NCBI GenBank assembly: GCA_029641185.1
Contig: JAPWGK010000005.1
Location: 1,922,001-1,986,000, forward strand
DNA from: Pseudofabraea citricarpa
Lineage: Eukaryota; Ascomycota; Leotiomycetes; Helotiales; Dermateaceae
Reading direction: 5' to 3'
Length of the DNA stretch: 64,000 bases
Program-made: the position numbers and the translations under genes
Part shown: positions 11,037 to 22,747 of the stretch, piece after piece
How positions within the stretch are numbered: position 1 is the stretch's first letter
Layout: each line of letters begins with the position of its first letter
The notes under the pieces: generated by a model
What the model was told of the DNA's origin: nothing
Database searches by the model: none
What the model saw: only the letters and a program-made list of their open reading frames with translations

Positions 11037-12458
11037 ATGGTCTTTGTATACACCAACAATCTATTTGTAATGTTTTCAAAAGTGCCCCTTGTGGCACCGG
11101 TTCTACCTTTCTTCGTTGCTTCGGTCGCTTCGCTTCAAATCCCTCTTCTACCGCAAGAGCATAGTCAGGACTACAAATTCGATGCCCTGCTCCATCTTCC
11201 AGGAATCAGTCCTTACTTCGATGCCGTAGGCTCCGGACTCAAACATAAAGCGCCTCTTAATTGCGAAGTCACGGCAGCTTCGTATCTCGTCCGCCATGCT
11301 GCGATTTATGCCAATGATCACGACTACGAGAAATATATGGAACCTTTCCTCGTGAAACTCAATTCGACTTATGTTCAAAAGCGAAGAGTAGGTTGGGAGG
11401 GACCACTATCCTTCTTCGATCAATGGCAGACACCTATCGATGATCCGGACAATCAGTTAGAGAAGATTACACCACAAGGAATTAGAGATTCGCGGAAAGT
11501 AGGAAAGCATCTGCTAGATAGATATCCCGACCTCGTCCCAACTACCAAGAAGATCTTCGCCGATAAGAAATCCAGAACGCAGGACACCGCGGCCGCATTT
11601 GTGCAAGTCTTTCCACAAGAAGTCGAGGTGATTGAGATAAACCAGACGACATCTTTTCACTCCCAAATACCTCATAAGTCCTGCAAGGCGTTCACGAAGG
11701 AGCCAGGAGATAAGGAGCAGGATATCTACACAGAGAAATATACCAAGCCAATTATCGAAAGGCTGCAAAGATTTTCACCAGTTGAACTGGAAGCTAATGA
11801 TATTATGGGATTGCAGCAAATGTGTGGATATGAATCAGCAATTACTGGCAAGAAGAGTGATATCTGTCACGTATTCACAGATGATGAATGGATGGCCTAT
11901 GAATACGCCTGGGATCTGAAATACTCTTATATGGTCGGACATGGAAATCCACTTTCGCCATTTCTTGGGTTTCCATGGCTGAACACAACACAACACTTGA
12001 TGTCAAAGTTTCATGCACCCAGTCATTCGGACTCCACGCCAAGTGTCCCAAACGACGATGGACAGAGATTTTTCTTGAGCTTCACCCATCGAGAAGTCCC
12101 ACCTTTCATCGCGACTGCACTCGGGCTATTCAACTCTTCTAACTCGTTCGCTGAGGAATTTCCAACAGATCGAATCAACTGGAGCCGGTCCTGGAAGATG
12201 GCCGAGCTGATTCCATTTCTCGGCCACGTCGGTGTCGAATTACTCACCTGTAAAGGACGTACCGCCGAAGTTGAAGAATCGAAGCAATACATCCGCATCA
12301 TTGCCAACACTTCGCCGAGACCCATCCCTAAGTGTCAGGATGGACCGGGCGCGAGTTGCAGTGTTGATTCGTTCACGAAAATTGTCAAGGAGGGTATGGA
12401 GATCTATGGTGATTTTGATGGGGTGTGTAAGAACAATGAGGGGAAGGAGGAATTGTAA
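11037..12458 (+). CDS. Secreted histidine acid phosphatase (HAP/phytase-like family)
   Basis: A single uninterrupted frame of 473 residues, or 462 if the inner Met at 11070 is used. That Met sits directly before a signal-peptide-like stretch (VPLVAPVLPFFVASVASL). The family pattern is clear: LVRHAAIYAND (residues 84-94), ITPQGIRDSRKVGK, IFADKKSRTQDTA, MGLQQMCGYES, EWMAYEYAWDLKYSY and the C-terminal SFTHREVPPF (about 348-357). The family hydrolyses phosphomonoesters through a phospho-His in RHG; His87 is present, but the usual Gly is Ala88. H351-R-E supplies the expected proton-donor region. N-glycosylation sequons (NST, NQT, NTT, NSS) fit secretion. It is flanked by AT-rich DNA on both sides. 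The substrate (phytate or other phosphoesters) cannot be told from sequence. Confidence 0.9.
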   Translation: MVFVYTNNLFVMFSKVPLVAPVLPFFVASVASLQIPLLPQEHSQDYKFDALLHLPGISPYFDAVGSGLKHKAPLNCEVTAASYLVRHAAIYANDHDYEKYMEPFLVKLNSTYVQKRRVGWEGPLSFFDQWQTPIDDPDNQLEKITPQGIRDSRKVGKHLLDRYPDLVPTTKKIFADKKSRTQDTAAAFVQVFPQEVEVIEINQTTSFHSQIPHKSCKAFTKEPGDKEQDIYTEKYTKPIIERLQRFSPVELEANDIMGLQQMCGYESAITGKKSDICHVFTDDEWMAYEYAWDLKYSYMVGHGNPLSPFLGFPWLNTTQHLMSKFHAPSHSDSTPSVPNDDGQRFFLSFTHREVPPFIATALGLFNSSNSFAEEFPTDRINWSRSWKMAELIPFLGHVGVELLTCKGRTAEVEESKQYIRIIANTSPRPIPKCQDGPGASCSVDSFTKIVKEGMEIYGDFDGVCKNNEGKEEL

Positions 12459-13786
12459 TTTAATCCTAATAGCGGGATATGTTGATAGGCATTTATGTAT
12501 ATGGAATGAGATGGGGTTTCAGATATGGGTTGGGATTCACGGAAATGGGTTCAAAATATCAAACTGTATTCTTTAATCAAAATAACTACAAAATAGATTT
12601 TGAATGGCCTAGAAATCTACGCGGCCTGATCTTTTTTGCATCTTCTAATACTTATTTGGATAGGTAATCTAGGAACCTTGAGTAATTTAACAAAGGGAGA
12701 GAGAGACAAATGCTTCTCTTCTACCACCTACCTGCATTTCTGTCGCTTAACTTCATTTTGTGAGCTAACAACAAACACTCTTGTTCTTACCGACAAGTAT
12801 TGGTCTGGCAGACTAATGCAACATAAACAATTTTGTTTTACCGTAGGTTAAATCATGATCTTATAAACATAGCTCTGTTTTTGAAGGGTCATGTCTAGAA
12901 GCAAGATGCAGCTGAGCGTTCTTTTCCGTGGAACTAATAAGAAAAAATCCTTTAATACCGAAGAGAACCTGCAACATGTCCAGAAGGGGAAGAGTTATAT
13001 GAAAGTTTAAAAACGAAAACCTCGAGTAAATTCGTCTGGTTCGTTGTCTTGTAATAAAATTTCTGTTTCTAGTTGAAATTCAAAACATAATGGAATTCTA
13101 TGGTTTCCACAACTCTATTTTTGCCCTTCTATAGTTCCTCTTCTCCTGTCCACTCCCCTCTCCCACAGCCAATCAGTTCAAAGCTTCGAGAACAAAACAC
13201 ACCTTCAGCCTCAGCACCCATCATGAGAGATTAAACAAATCAGAAAAGAACCTCGGGACATCCCGTTTCTTTCCCCATCTCATCTCGCACACTCGCACAC
13301 TCGCACAATCCCAAATAACCGGCTTTGACATGACTGGCGGGTATCGAATTCTCCGGCGCCAAGATCGCCCCTTAACGTCGCTTAAGGGATCATCTGGGGT
13401 CCCAGCAATGCGGAGTAAACAGGCTTAATCTACGACAAGCTCAAAGGCCGAGAGGGGCAAGCTTTTCTTGCTGAGTCTTCCTGGTTCTTGGCCCCACGAT
13501 CATGCAGGCACGGGTCGTGGTCGAACGATTCTTCTCACAGCAGGGGTCGCTTTGATATTGAGGCTTTGGGGCTTAGGGGGGGTACCCCATGGAGAAGTTT
13601 TTCCGATCGGTCATGTTCGTTCGTTCATGCACCCCGGAACTATTCTGTTTCGTTTCGGATGATGCAGATGTCGGGCGAGATTTGTGTGATCGATAGAGAT
13701 ATAAAGACGGGAACGCCTCTGGGGAGAAATTCAGACGACAGGTTTCTCTCTTCGGTTCTTCAGCTTCCTAGGGGATCTCCTGCATC
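12459..13786. other. Intergenic region, AT-rich then polygalacturonase promoter
   Basis: Bases up to about 13,130 are AT-rich with no coding signal. From about 13,130 the composition normalises. SYGGRG motifs (the CreA/Cre1 carbon-repressor consensus) are visible at 13394 (CTGGGG), 13632 (CCCCGG, minus orientation) and 13719 (CTGGGG), and there is a GGGGTACCCC palindrome at 13579-13588. These fit a glucose-repressed hydrolase gene, but short motifs occur by chance. Confidence 0.5.
13700..13705 (+). promoter_or_regulatory. Probable TATA box of the polygalacturonase gene
   Basis: TATAAA lies 82 bases upstream of the start codon at 13787, a reasonable spacing for a strong inducible fungal promoter with a short leader. 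Confidence 0.45.
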
Positions 13787-15357
13787 ATGAAGTACGCCTC
13801 GACTGGCCTGTTGGTTCTTGCTGCCTTCGTTCATGCAACTCCACAGCTTGAACGTCGAGCATGTGCTCACGATAATTGTCTACGAGCACTCATCAAATCC
13901 GCCGTCTCAGCAGCTCCTTTCTGTGCAAGCTACAGCTCAGAACTCGCCACTGGTCTCCCTGCCTTCGCAAGTCCCTGCTCTGGCGATGTAGCAAGAGTTG
14001 CCAGTGCTTGTGCATGTCTCCCCGCGGCTATCTCTTCAACGTACAGTATTGCAACACCAACACCAGTATTAACATCAGCTTCAACCTCATCTTCAATAAT
14101 TACTTCCGTTTCATCTTCAGCAACTGCTACCGAAACGGCGACGCCATGTACAGCTACTGAGTACGCGCAGATTGCACCAGCGGTTGCGGCCTGCACCGCC
14201 ATTACACTGAAGGATATCTATGCTCCCTCAAATAGCACCATCAACCTCTCGAAAGTGAAAGCCAACAGCGTGGTGACATTCGCCGGAACGACGACTTTTG
14301 GATTTACTAATGTCTCGAGCTTCGATCCGATTATTCTCGGTGGCTCAGGCGTGACGATCACGGCTGAGCCCGATGCTGTTATTGATGGCAATGGGCAAGT
14401 GTATTGGGATGGATTGGGTTCTAATGGTGGAGTTCCCAAGTAAGTTTTCACCTTTCATTTATTTTCATTTCTCTATTTTCTTTCTTATTTGAGGACGAAA
14501 TGAAGCTGATAATATCCACAGGCCAAACCACTTCATCGTCGTCAGCAAAATGACCGGCGGTTCTGTAATCAAGAATCTCCGCATCCAAAACTGGCCGGTC
14601 CATCTGTTCAGCATCTCGGGATCTTCTAACGTCGCCATGTACGATCTGCATCTCGACAATTCCGCAGGCAACGCACCGAACGAGCGGAGTAACGGTCTCG
14701 CAGCAGCGCATAACTCCGATGGTTTTGATCTCAGCTCATCTTCAAACTTCACTATTTCCAATAGCGTGGTTATCAATCAAGATGATTGTGTAGCCATCAC
14801 GAGCGGGAATAATGTCACAGTGGATAACATGTACTGTGACGGCGGGCACGGATTGAGCATTGGTTCGGTAGGAGGGAAGAGTAACAACAACGTGACTAAT
14901 ATCTCCGTAAGATCCACCCTTTCCTTTCGCTCTCTCATCTTCCGAGAACGAAGGAAAAGAGAAGAAGAAGAAGAGCACTTACACAAACCCACAGTTCACC
15001 AACAGCGTGATCCTCAACTCCGAGAACGGCGCACGCATCAAGACGAACTTCAACACCACAGGCTTCATCAGCGATATCACCTACACCAACATAACTGTGG
15101 GCAACATCTCCATCTACGGCATCGACGTGCAGCAGGATTACCTGAATGGCGGTCCGACAGGCTCACCCTCCAACGGCGTCATCATCCAGAACATCCTGTT
15201 CAAAGATATCCACGGCACGGCCAATGCGAAAGCCAGGGACTATTATGTCCTCTGTGGCGAGGGCAGCTGCAGTAATATCTCTTTTGAGGATGTCAGTATT
15301 ACTGGCGGTGGCATTGAGAGTGCTTGTAATTATCCGCCTACGGGATGTCCGGCTTGA
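13787..15357 (+). CDS. Secreted endopolygalacturonase (GH28) with N-terminal Cys-rich module
   Basis: Three exons: 13787-14439, 14522-14906 and 14995-15357, giving 466 residues. A signal peptide (MKYASTGLLVLAAFVHA) is followed by a six-cysteine module (about residues 25-85: CAHDNCLRALIKS ... SACACLP) and a Ser/Thr-rich linker of about 40 residues. The rest is a right-handed beta-helix of family GH28, which hydrolyses alpha-1,4-galacturonosyl bonds in pectin. Catalytic motifs appear in order: NSDGFD (usual NTD with Thr to Ser), NQDDCVAI, GGHGLSIGS and ARIKT. The Gln-Asp-Asp-Cys form points to endo rather than exo action. YVLCGEGSC provides the C-terminal disulfide segment. Abundant NxS/T sequons fit secretion. 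The upstream region has carbon-repressor-like sites and a TATA box. Confidence 0.93.
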
Positions 15358-16023
15358 ATGGGCGCCAGGACTTCTTTGTGAGAGCCTATGTGTGCGAGTA
15401 CGTTTATTTCTTCAGTTGTATATATTAGATAGCTGTTTCTGAAAAGCTTTTGTATAAAGAAATCCAACACCCTCTTGGTTGAGAAGTTTACAGCATAAGC
15501 ATGGCAGAATCTGAACAGCTGCTGGAAAACCAATGGTTGTGTAAAGGATATGAATAGTACAGAGATACAAGACAGAGTTTGAAATACACAACATTTCCAG
15601 AGGCTCGGTCGATTGAGATTATGCCTGGGTTGTAAACTAGTTGGGGATTTTTTTGGAAAGGAAAAGAAAGAAACGTGTTAGCTTGTTACTCTCGTTATTT
15701 TCTCTTTCTTTTTTCGAATTTTCTTTTTTGCCTCAAGGACTTCTCACTCGTGGAAGTTGGAAAGATCGCTCATCAGAGGCCAGGTAGCACAGATTGGAGA
15801 TAATGGCAAAGACCGATTGCTGATGCACGCTAAATGAAAAACCATGATTCCGAGATTTTACGCATGTCCAGTCCCGTCCTTTTCTCCAGATTCGCTGAAT
15901 TCTATTACATACAAGGTCATCAGACACGCGGTGATCTACCAGTAAGGTGGCCTTAACCCTGCAAAGTTTGAGGCCATGGAATTATCTCCACCTTCGTCCT
16001 TTTTCCTCTGCCCGGTTAACTAT
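15358..16023. other. Intergenic region between GH28 gene and SEC24 3' end
   Basis: The two genes converge here. It contains T-rich and A-rich tracts typical of 3' ends and no coding signal. Confidence 0.6.
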
Positions 16024-19000
16024 TCATAGACCCATCAGCATCGTCCCACTCCAAGAACTTGAATCTGGGTCAGAACTTACCTCTAATTGCACATGTCGGT
16101 GAATATGTACCAGCCAGTCAACATAACTTTGCGCTTCGTTATTGCGGTCTTCGACCAGCAATCTTGCAAACTCGTACTCAGATCCATCAAGGCCTTGTCT
16201 TGCAAGCTGAATAGTCAATGCTTTCGAACCTCGCATGGTTTTCAGATATTCAAGAATGTTTCGAACCTGTGCATTGAGATGTGTTTGTAGGACAGGCAAG
16301 GAAGAACTGTAAGGATCCAGAGCATTTAAGCTATCCTTGCCCTCACCAAACAAATCGATGAGGAGGTTCGGGGACGTTTGAGAATGGAGCCACAGATAGC
16401 AGTTTTGACCGTTGTCGACCAGATATACACCTCCTTCTTCAACACGGGCAAAGGAATCCCGGATGCTGGGCGGCATATGTAGATGTCCAGTCTCGGGATG
16501 AGGGAAACCGTCTTCTGGCGCCAAATTGTGGATGGGGATCATGCGAGGGTATAGGTAAAGCGACAGCTCGAGAGCACCCATTCCCTTAAGCATTCGCATA
16601 TCGTGGACGCGGCGGTCAGTAGGTTCTTGTCCCCCCTTGAAAGCACGCGATTTGACCAGTCCGAGAATATACATGCTGAATTCTTTGAGGTTTTCAGGCA
16701 AGACCAATTGACCAGGAGGATGTGACCCAGAGAAGTTCTTGCGATATCCTGCTAGAATATCGACATTCTTTTCTGTGAGAGCTCCTCGGATGTCTTTCAG
16801 AGAATGTGTTAACATCTTAGTCGCTGCTTCCTTTGCAATCAATGCATATACAGCATCTTGATCAACGAGTTTCATGCACTCCTTCGTTTGATCGCTTACA
16901 CTCGCAATGACGTTGGAACATCTGACCCTTCGTTCACCGCTTGCGGTTGTATATAGCAGAGCACTCTGGAAATGGGCGTCCAGTTTAGCGTCCAATTTTC
17001 CATCATAACTGAACATCACACCAAGTGCTTTGTCTGAATCGATTACGCCAAGCTCGACATCTGCCCCGAATGTATGTTGCACAAAGTTTCCATGATAAGA
17101 AGAGACTTGCAGACCGTTTGAACATCGGACTTTCATCAGCGCTTGATAACCAGTCTCTCGTGTCAAAGTATGCGTAATTTCCAATAAAAGCTTCTCGTTA
17201 TCACGTGGGGCAAGGAAATTAGGATAGTAAAATGTCTCTCCGCCAGAAGATGCCGATACATGACCTGAAATCTGGTCAGCAAAGCGTTCGGATTTTTGCT
17301 TAACATTGACTTACCAATCGTGGCAATATCCAAATACCCGCCACCTGGAGCGGCCAAAAAAAAGTCAGCACCGACTCCAGCAGCAACCATCTTATCAGCT
17401 GTCTTTTTCCAGCCTGGATGTTCAGTACTGAAGAGTTTCTTCTCGGCATCACCCCCGTGCTGCTTTCCATCATCACGAAGGAAAAGTCTTCCTGGACCCC
17501 AAGTCGGCAGTGCAGAGAGTGAGCAGATCACTTTACCGCCAGTCTTTTCGAGAGCCGCTAATGCTGCGTTCAATGTGGGCAGTAGAGCAGGCTCAGGATT
17601 CTTTACTTGCGAAAACAACGCCGGCAATTGGCTCAACAACGTGGTGATGATAGATCTATAACACATGAGTATTTAATTTGCAAGCACGGGTAATTTTCTT
17701 ACTTCGACTCGTAAGGGTCCACGAATAGGCCATCACTCAAAGGAACAAACGGATCTTCAATGTCTGGCATGATCATCATTTGGGCTTGCTCCAAATCAGG
17801 CTAATATACACGTTAGACTTGAATAAAGACGAATTTTAGAACAACTTACATTAACATTGTAAAAGTGAATATCCTTATCAAATGTCACAAACCCAACCTT
17901 TGATCCAGGCGGTATTCTTCGCTTTGGCTCACCAGTAGCATCTTGATCATTGGCATCGTCCTCCCCTCCATATAGTGCTGCCACTATACCTTCGCAAAAA
18001 GCCTGCAAAAAGCCTTTGTTTAAAGCTTCCTGGCCAACATCGATTAGGAAAAGCCATCTTAAGCCCACAGGCTCCTTTGACCAGTATTCTTTTGGAACTA
18101 AGAATTCCACAGTGCCTCTCATCAATTCAGGTCGTTGTTCTCGATCAAGTCTAGCACCTTGTGGAGTAATCGCACTGAAATACTCGGGAGGAACATCGTT
18201 TGCATAATTGCACATGTTGCAAACGAACTTATTTCCTCCGGATCGGAATACCATGAATGGATTGATGTATGCACGACACCGGCTACATCTTGGTGGTCCA
18301 ATATCTCCAAAATCCAAGACAGGTATTTCGATCTCACCTGGCTGGAGAGATGCGAGAGGTTGTAGGAGTAAGCCAAGTGGTAAGCCAGTCGAACTAAGCG
18401 ACTCGGCAGTCGATGGGATACTATTCATACTTAGGCGAGTAAACTTTGGTGAAGAATTACCTTGATCAAAGGCAACAAAGGAGACGGAAGCTGGAGGTGG
18501 TAAATGATGCTCAAAAGTCGGATAGACATTGCTTAGATAGTACTGTGCATTTCCATCTCTAGATCTCGGGACACTTGGTATTTGATCCGGGTCCACCATG
18601 CCTTGCTTGGAAGCTTGCAGATTCGCAGAAAAGCTGGCTTCAGGAGCTCCATTTCTTGACGCAAATTCAGTGCTTGAGACAGGATTTGCTGGGTTGAATG
18701 GGGCATTAACAGGTGCTGGGAATTGTGACATCTGAGGAGTGATCTGCTGATTTATGAATTGGTTTCCTCCTACAGGTGCTGAAGGGTCCGCATTCATGTA
18801 TGGAGGTACTCCGCCTGGTGGCATGCCATTGAATGCAGCAGAGGCCCCCGCTGGAGCTTCCAAGGTATGATATGCGTGCCTGTCCTTCTTCTTCTTCTTT
18901 CCGTGTGATGCAGCTTCTCCAAGACCTAGGCCACCCATTTGTGCTGCCAAACCGTCATCCCCTGGCTGCTGGGGGAAATAGCCTGGATCTTGTGCCTGGT

Positions 19001-19205
19001 AGAGGCTGCCTTGGGGCATTGCTCCTTGAGGATTGCCATAGAAAGCGTTCTGCTGGCCCGATGTATTATAGTCTGCGCCAGACTGTTGATACGGAGATGG
19101 GGCAACCGGAGGCTGGAATTGAGAAGGTACTTGTTGGCCTGGCCTATTCGGATCGTTGTTGGGCCCTCCTTGCGCATAAGCATTGTATTGCGAATACTCA
19201 GACAT
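16024..19205 (-). CDS. SEC24: COPII coat cargo-adaptor subunit Sec24
   Basis: Sec24 pairs with Sec23 in the inner COPII coat and selects cargo at ER exit sites. Exons on the minus strand are 17850-19205, 17703-17800, 17315-17655 and 16024-17264. All introns are GT-AG (about 47-50 nt) and frames join, for 1,011 residues, the expected length. Domain order: a Gln/Pro/Asn-rich disordered N-terminus with a KKKKK cluster, a zinc finger ([11 protein letters not shown] ... CNMCNYAND), the trunk domain ([20 protein letters not shown]), a beta-sandwich ([17 protein letters not shown]), then the helical and gelsolin-like C-terminus ([33 protein letters not shown]). It is transcribed divergently from CFT2. 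Its promoter is shared within 416 bases. Confidence 0.97.
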
Positions 19206-19621
19206 ATTGACTTAAAGGTCGTTCGTCCTGAGGGGAGGTTTCGGTGGGAGCTCTCTGCGCGAGGTGGGTCTGCGTGCGAGAACGGCGCTGTTGCAAAAGT
19301 CAAGGTAGAAATAACATCATAAGTTCATCATCATTCTTCGCGTTGTAATTTGCACAAATGCAAAGATTGAAATCAATCCTTAGATATGCATGGTGCCAGT
19401 GGACACCTTTTCGCATATCACGATCGCGCCCAACTCGCGCAAAAACGTTTATCCTGATCCGATAGCTTGACGCGATTTCAAGGAGTCTCATCTACATACA
19501 TACCTATGAAGCGGCGCAATCATAACCATAACATCATCACCACCAGGACAGTCGAACACCACCAACTGTAAAAGGCGCAACAGTTTACCGCTTGCAGCTG
19601 CTCATGGAGGAATAGAAAGCC
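19206..19621. promoter_or_regulatory. Shared divergent promoter of SEC24 and CFT2
   Basis: Only 416 bases separate the two start codons, so both promoters and both 5' leaders must lie here. No TATA box is obvious, as is usual for constitutive fungal genes. Short frames are visible but none is supported as a gene. Confidence 0.7.
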
Positions 19622-22600
19622 ATGTTTACCTTCTGTTCTTTGCAAGGAGCGCAGTCGGAGTCTTCAGCGTCGCAATCACTCCTCGAACTCGATGGAGGTG
19701 TCAAGGTATTGATCGATGTTGGCTGGGACGAGACATTCGACGTGGAGAAGCTGAAGGAGCTCGAGAAGTAGGTCAACTTATTTCTGGTTTTGTGGAGTTG
19801 GAAGGCAGACATGGAGGAGCAATGTATAGCAGACCAAAATGAAGAACAATTTCCTCTTCAGACCCTGCCTTGATCCCGCTGCTTTCGAAATGCTGCATTT
19901 GAACTCACATTCCACCTTCCATATGACCTGGGACCATGCTGACGAGAGGAATCTAGACAAGTCCCAACACTTTCAATCATACTGCTCACTCATGCTACTG
20001 TCGCACATCTGGCCGCCTTTGCGCATTGTTGCAAGCATTTCCCTCTCTTTGCACGAATACCAGTCTATGCGACAACTCCAGTCATTTCTTTAGGACGAAC
20101 GCTTCTACAGGATATTTATACGTCGTCACCCTTGGCGTCTACAGTCATTCCGACATCCGCGCTCACAGAAGCTTCTTACTCCTACTCTCAGTCCCTCTCA
20201 ACAAAGCAAGACTCAGATATCCTTCTACAGCCTCCTACCCGAGAAGAGATAGCGTCTTACTTTGCCCAGATTCATCCTTTAAAATATTCTCAACCTCATC
20301 AACCTCTACCTTCACCTTTCTCTCCACCACTCAACGGACTGACTATTACTGCTTATAATGCAGGACACACCTTGGGAGGAACAATATGGCACATCCAGCA
20401 TGGCTTAGAATCGATTGTTTACGCTGTTGATTGGAACCAGGCTCGAGAGAATGTACTAGCAGGTGCAGCATGGCTTGGTGGCGCTGGCGCTGGAGGTGCT
20501 GAAGTAATTGAGCAGCTACGGAAACCCACAGCTTTGATATGTAGCAGCCGTGGTGGTGAGAGGGTTGCGTTGCCAGGTGGAAGAGCCAAGCGTGATGAAT
20601 TGCTATTAGACCAGATCAGAGCCGGTGTCAGCAAGGGTGGTATTGTTCTCATTCCAACAGACTCCAGCGCTCGAGTCCTTGAATTGGCATATCTACTGGA
20701 ACATGCGTGGCGAACGGACAGCAAGAGTGACGAGGGAACTTTCAGAGGTGCAAAGCTGTACTTGGCAAGTAATAATATTGGTGCCACAATGCGTTACACA
20801 CGGAGCATGCTGGAGTGGATGGACGACAGCATTATTCGAGAATTTGAAGCAATGGCTGGCGATCAACAGAAAATGCAAAATGGTGGGCAGGGGAAAGATG
20901 CTGGACCGTTTGATTTCAAACATTTGCGATTGCTGGAACGAAAGGGCCAAATTGATCGTATTTTGACAACTGACACCATTACGGACAATTTTGGAAGACA
21001 GGTGGGAAAGGTCATACTTGCTAGCGATAGTTCACTAGAGTGGGGCTTTTCTAAAGAGGTACTAAAACACATTGCGGACGACAGTAGGAATTTGGTTATT
21101 CTGACCGAGAAAATGACACCATCAGATGATGCTAAACCTGGCCTCGCAAGAACACTGTGGTCATGGTGGGAAGAACGTCGAGATGGTGTTGCTGCTGACG
21201 AGAACTCGAAAGGAGAAATCATAGAGCAAGTCAATAGTGGTGGTAGAGAGGTTGAGATTAAAGACGCTCAGAGAGTTCCCTTAGAAGGCAGTGATTTACA
21301 AGTCTACCAGCAGTGGCTTGCTACACAGCGCCAGTTGCAAACAACTTTACAAAACGGAGGTGCTACTGCACTTGAGACGTCAGCAGATATTGTTGATGAT
21401 GGTTCATCAGAATCGTCATCAGACTCTGAGGGCTCAGAGACTGAACAGCAAGGAAAGGCTCTCAACATATCGGCCACTATGGGTCAAGCCAACAGAAAAA
21501 AGATCGGTCTTAGTGACGAGGATCTTGGTATTAATATACTAATTCGCAAGAAGGGTGTGTACGATTACGATGTACGAGGGAAAAAAGGACGTGAAAAGAT
21601 GTTTCCAATAGCGATCAAGAGGAAGCGAGCCGATGACTTTGGAGAACTGATTCGGCCAGAGGATTTCCTCCGAGCAGAAGAGCGTGATGAGGTTGATGGT
21701 CAGGATATGCGAGCACCTGGAAAGTACGATACGAAGGACACCTTGGGTAAAAAGAGAAAATGGGACGATGTTGCAGCTGCCGGCGAGCGAAGACTATCGA
21801 ATGGAGCTATCAAGCGACAACAACTGAACAGAAACAAAGAGGAAGGCTCGCCAGATCTAGTAGACTCGATCGCTGGAGGCGATGATGCTCTGGATGATGA
21901 TGATATTGAAGACGAGATAGTTGGACCATCTCGACTTATCAGATCTGCACAAACTGTCAAGCTCAACCTGCGTATAGCATTTGTCGATTTTGCTGGTCTT
22001 CACGATAAACGAAGTCTACAAATGTTGATACCGCTTATCCAGCCTCGAAAACTGATTCTCGTAAGCGGTATGAAGGATGAAACACTCGCTCTAGCTAGTG
22101 ACTGTCGAAAGTTACTTGCAGCTCAACTCGGCAGTTCAGATGATACAGCTGTAGATGTCTACACACCTGAAGTCGGCATCATTGTAAACGCGAGCGTCGA
22201 TACGAATGCATGGGTAGTTAAGCTTACCGACTCACTCGTTAAACGACTCCGATGGCAAAACGTCAAGGGCCTCGGTATTGTAACACTTACAGGGCGACTT
22301 GAGAGCCCTGCTTCGCATACCGAAGCACATTCTGATAGCGGCGAAGCCAGCAACAAGAAACAGAAAATGTTGACAGGTGAAGCTGAAGAGACGCCTACCC
22401 GAGAGGTGCTCGATTCAGTCGCTGAAAAGGTCGAGCTGCCTACACTCGATGTACTTCCATCAAGCATGGCGTCTGCTACTCGTTCTGTAGCTCAGCCTCT
22501 CCACGTCGGAGATCTACGACTCGCTGATCTAAGAAAGATCATGCAAGCGTCTGGCCACACAGCCGAGTTTCGAGGCGAGGGAACGTTGCTCATTGACAGT

Positions 22601-22747
22601 ACAGTAGTTGTGCGCAAGACGGGCACGGGCAGGATCGAGGTGGAGAGCAGCGGGGTTCTAGGCGGGGGCTCGTCGGTTCAGGGAAGTACGTTCTATGCGG
22701 TCAAGAGCAAGATCTATGAGGGCTTGGCTGTGGTAGCTGGTGGATGA
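19622..22747 (+). CDS. CFT2: Cleavage and polyadenylation factor subunit 2 (Cft2/CPSF100)
   Basis: A subunit of the nuclear mRNA 3'-end processing complex, paralogue of the CPSF73 endonuclease. Two exons: 19622-19767 and 19957-22747 (GTAGGT donor, AATCTAG acceptor), 978 residues. The first exon gives MFTFCSLQGAQSESSASQ and the splice restores LEKQVPTLS. Metallo-beta-lactamase fold at the N-terminus: the zinc-binding HxHxDH is replaced by THATVAH, consistent with the known catalytic loss of CPSF100 proteins. ISLGRTLLQDIY and GHTLGGTIWHIQ follow, then a beta-CASP region (about 220-400) and long acidic and basic linkers (SSESSSDSEGSETEQ; DDALDDDDIEDEIVG). The C-terminal block includes IAFVDFAGLHDKRSL and VGDLRLADLRKIMQ. 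The divergent neighbour is SEC24. Confidence 0.96.
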
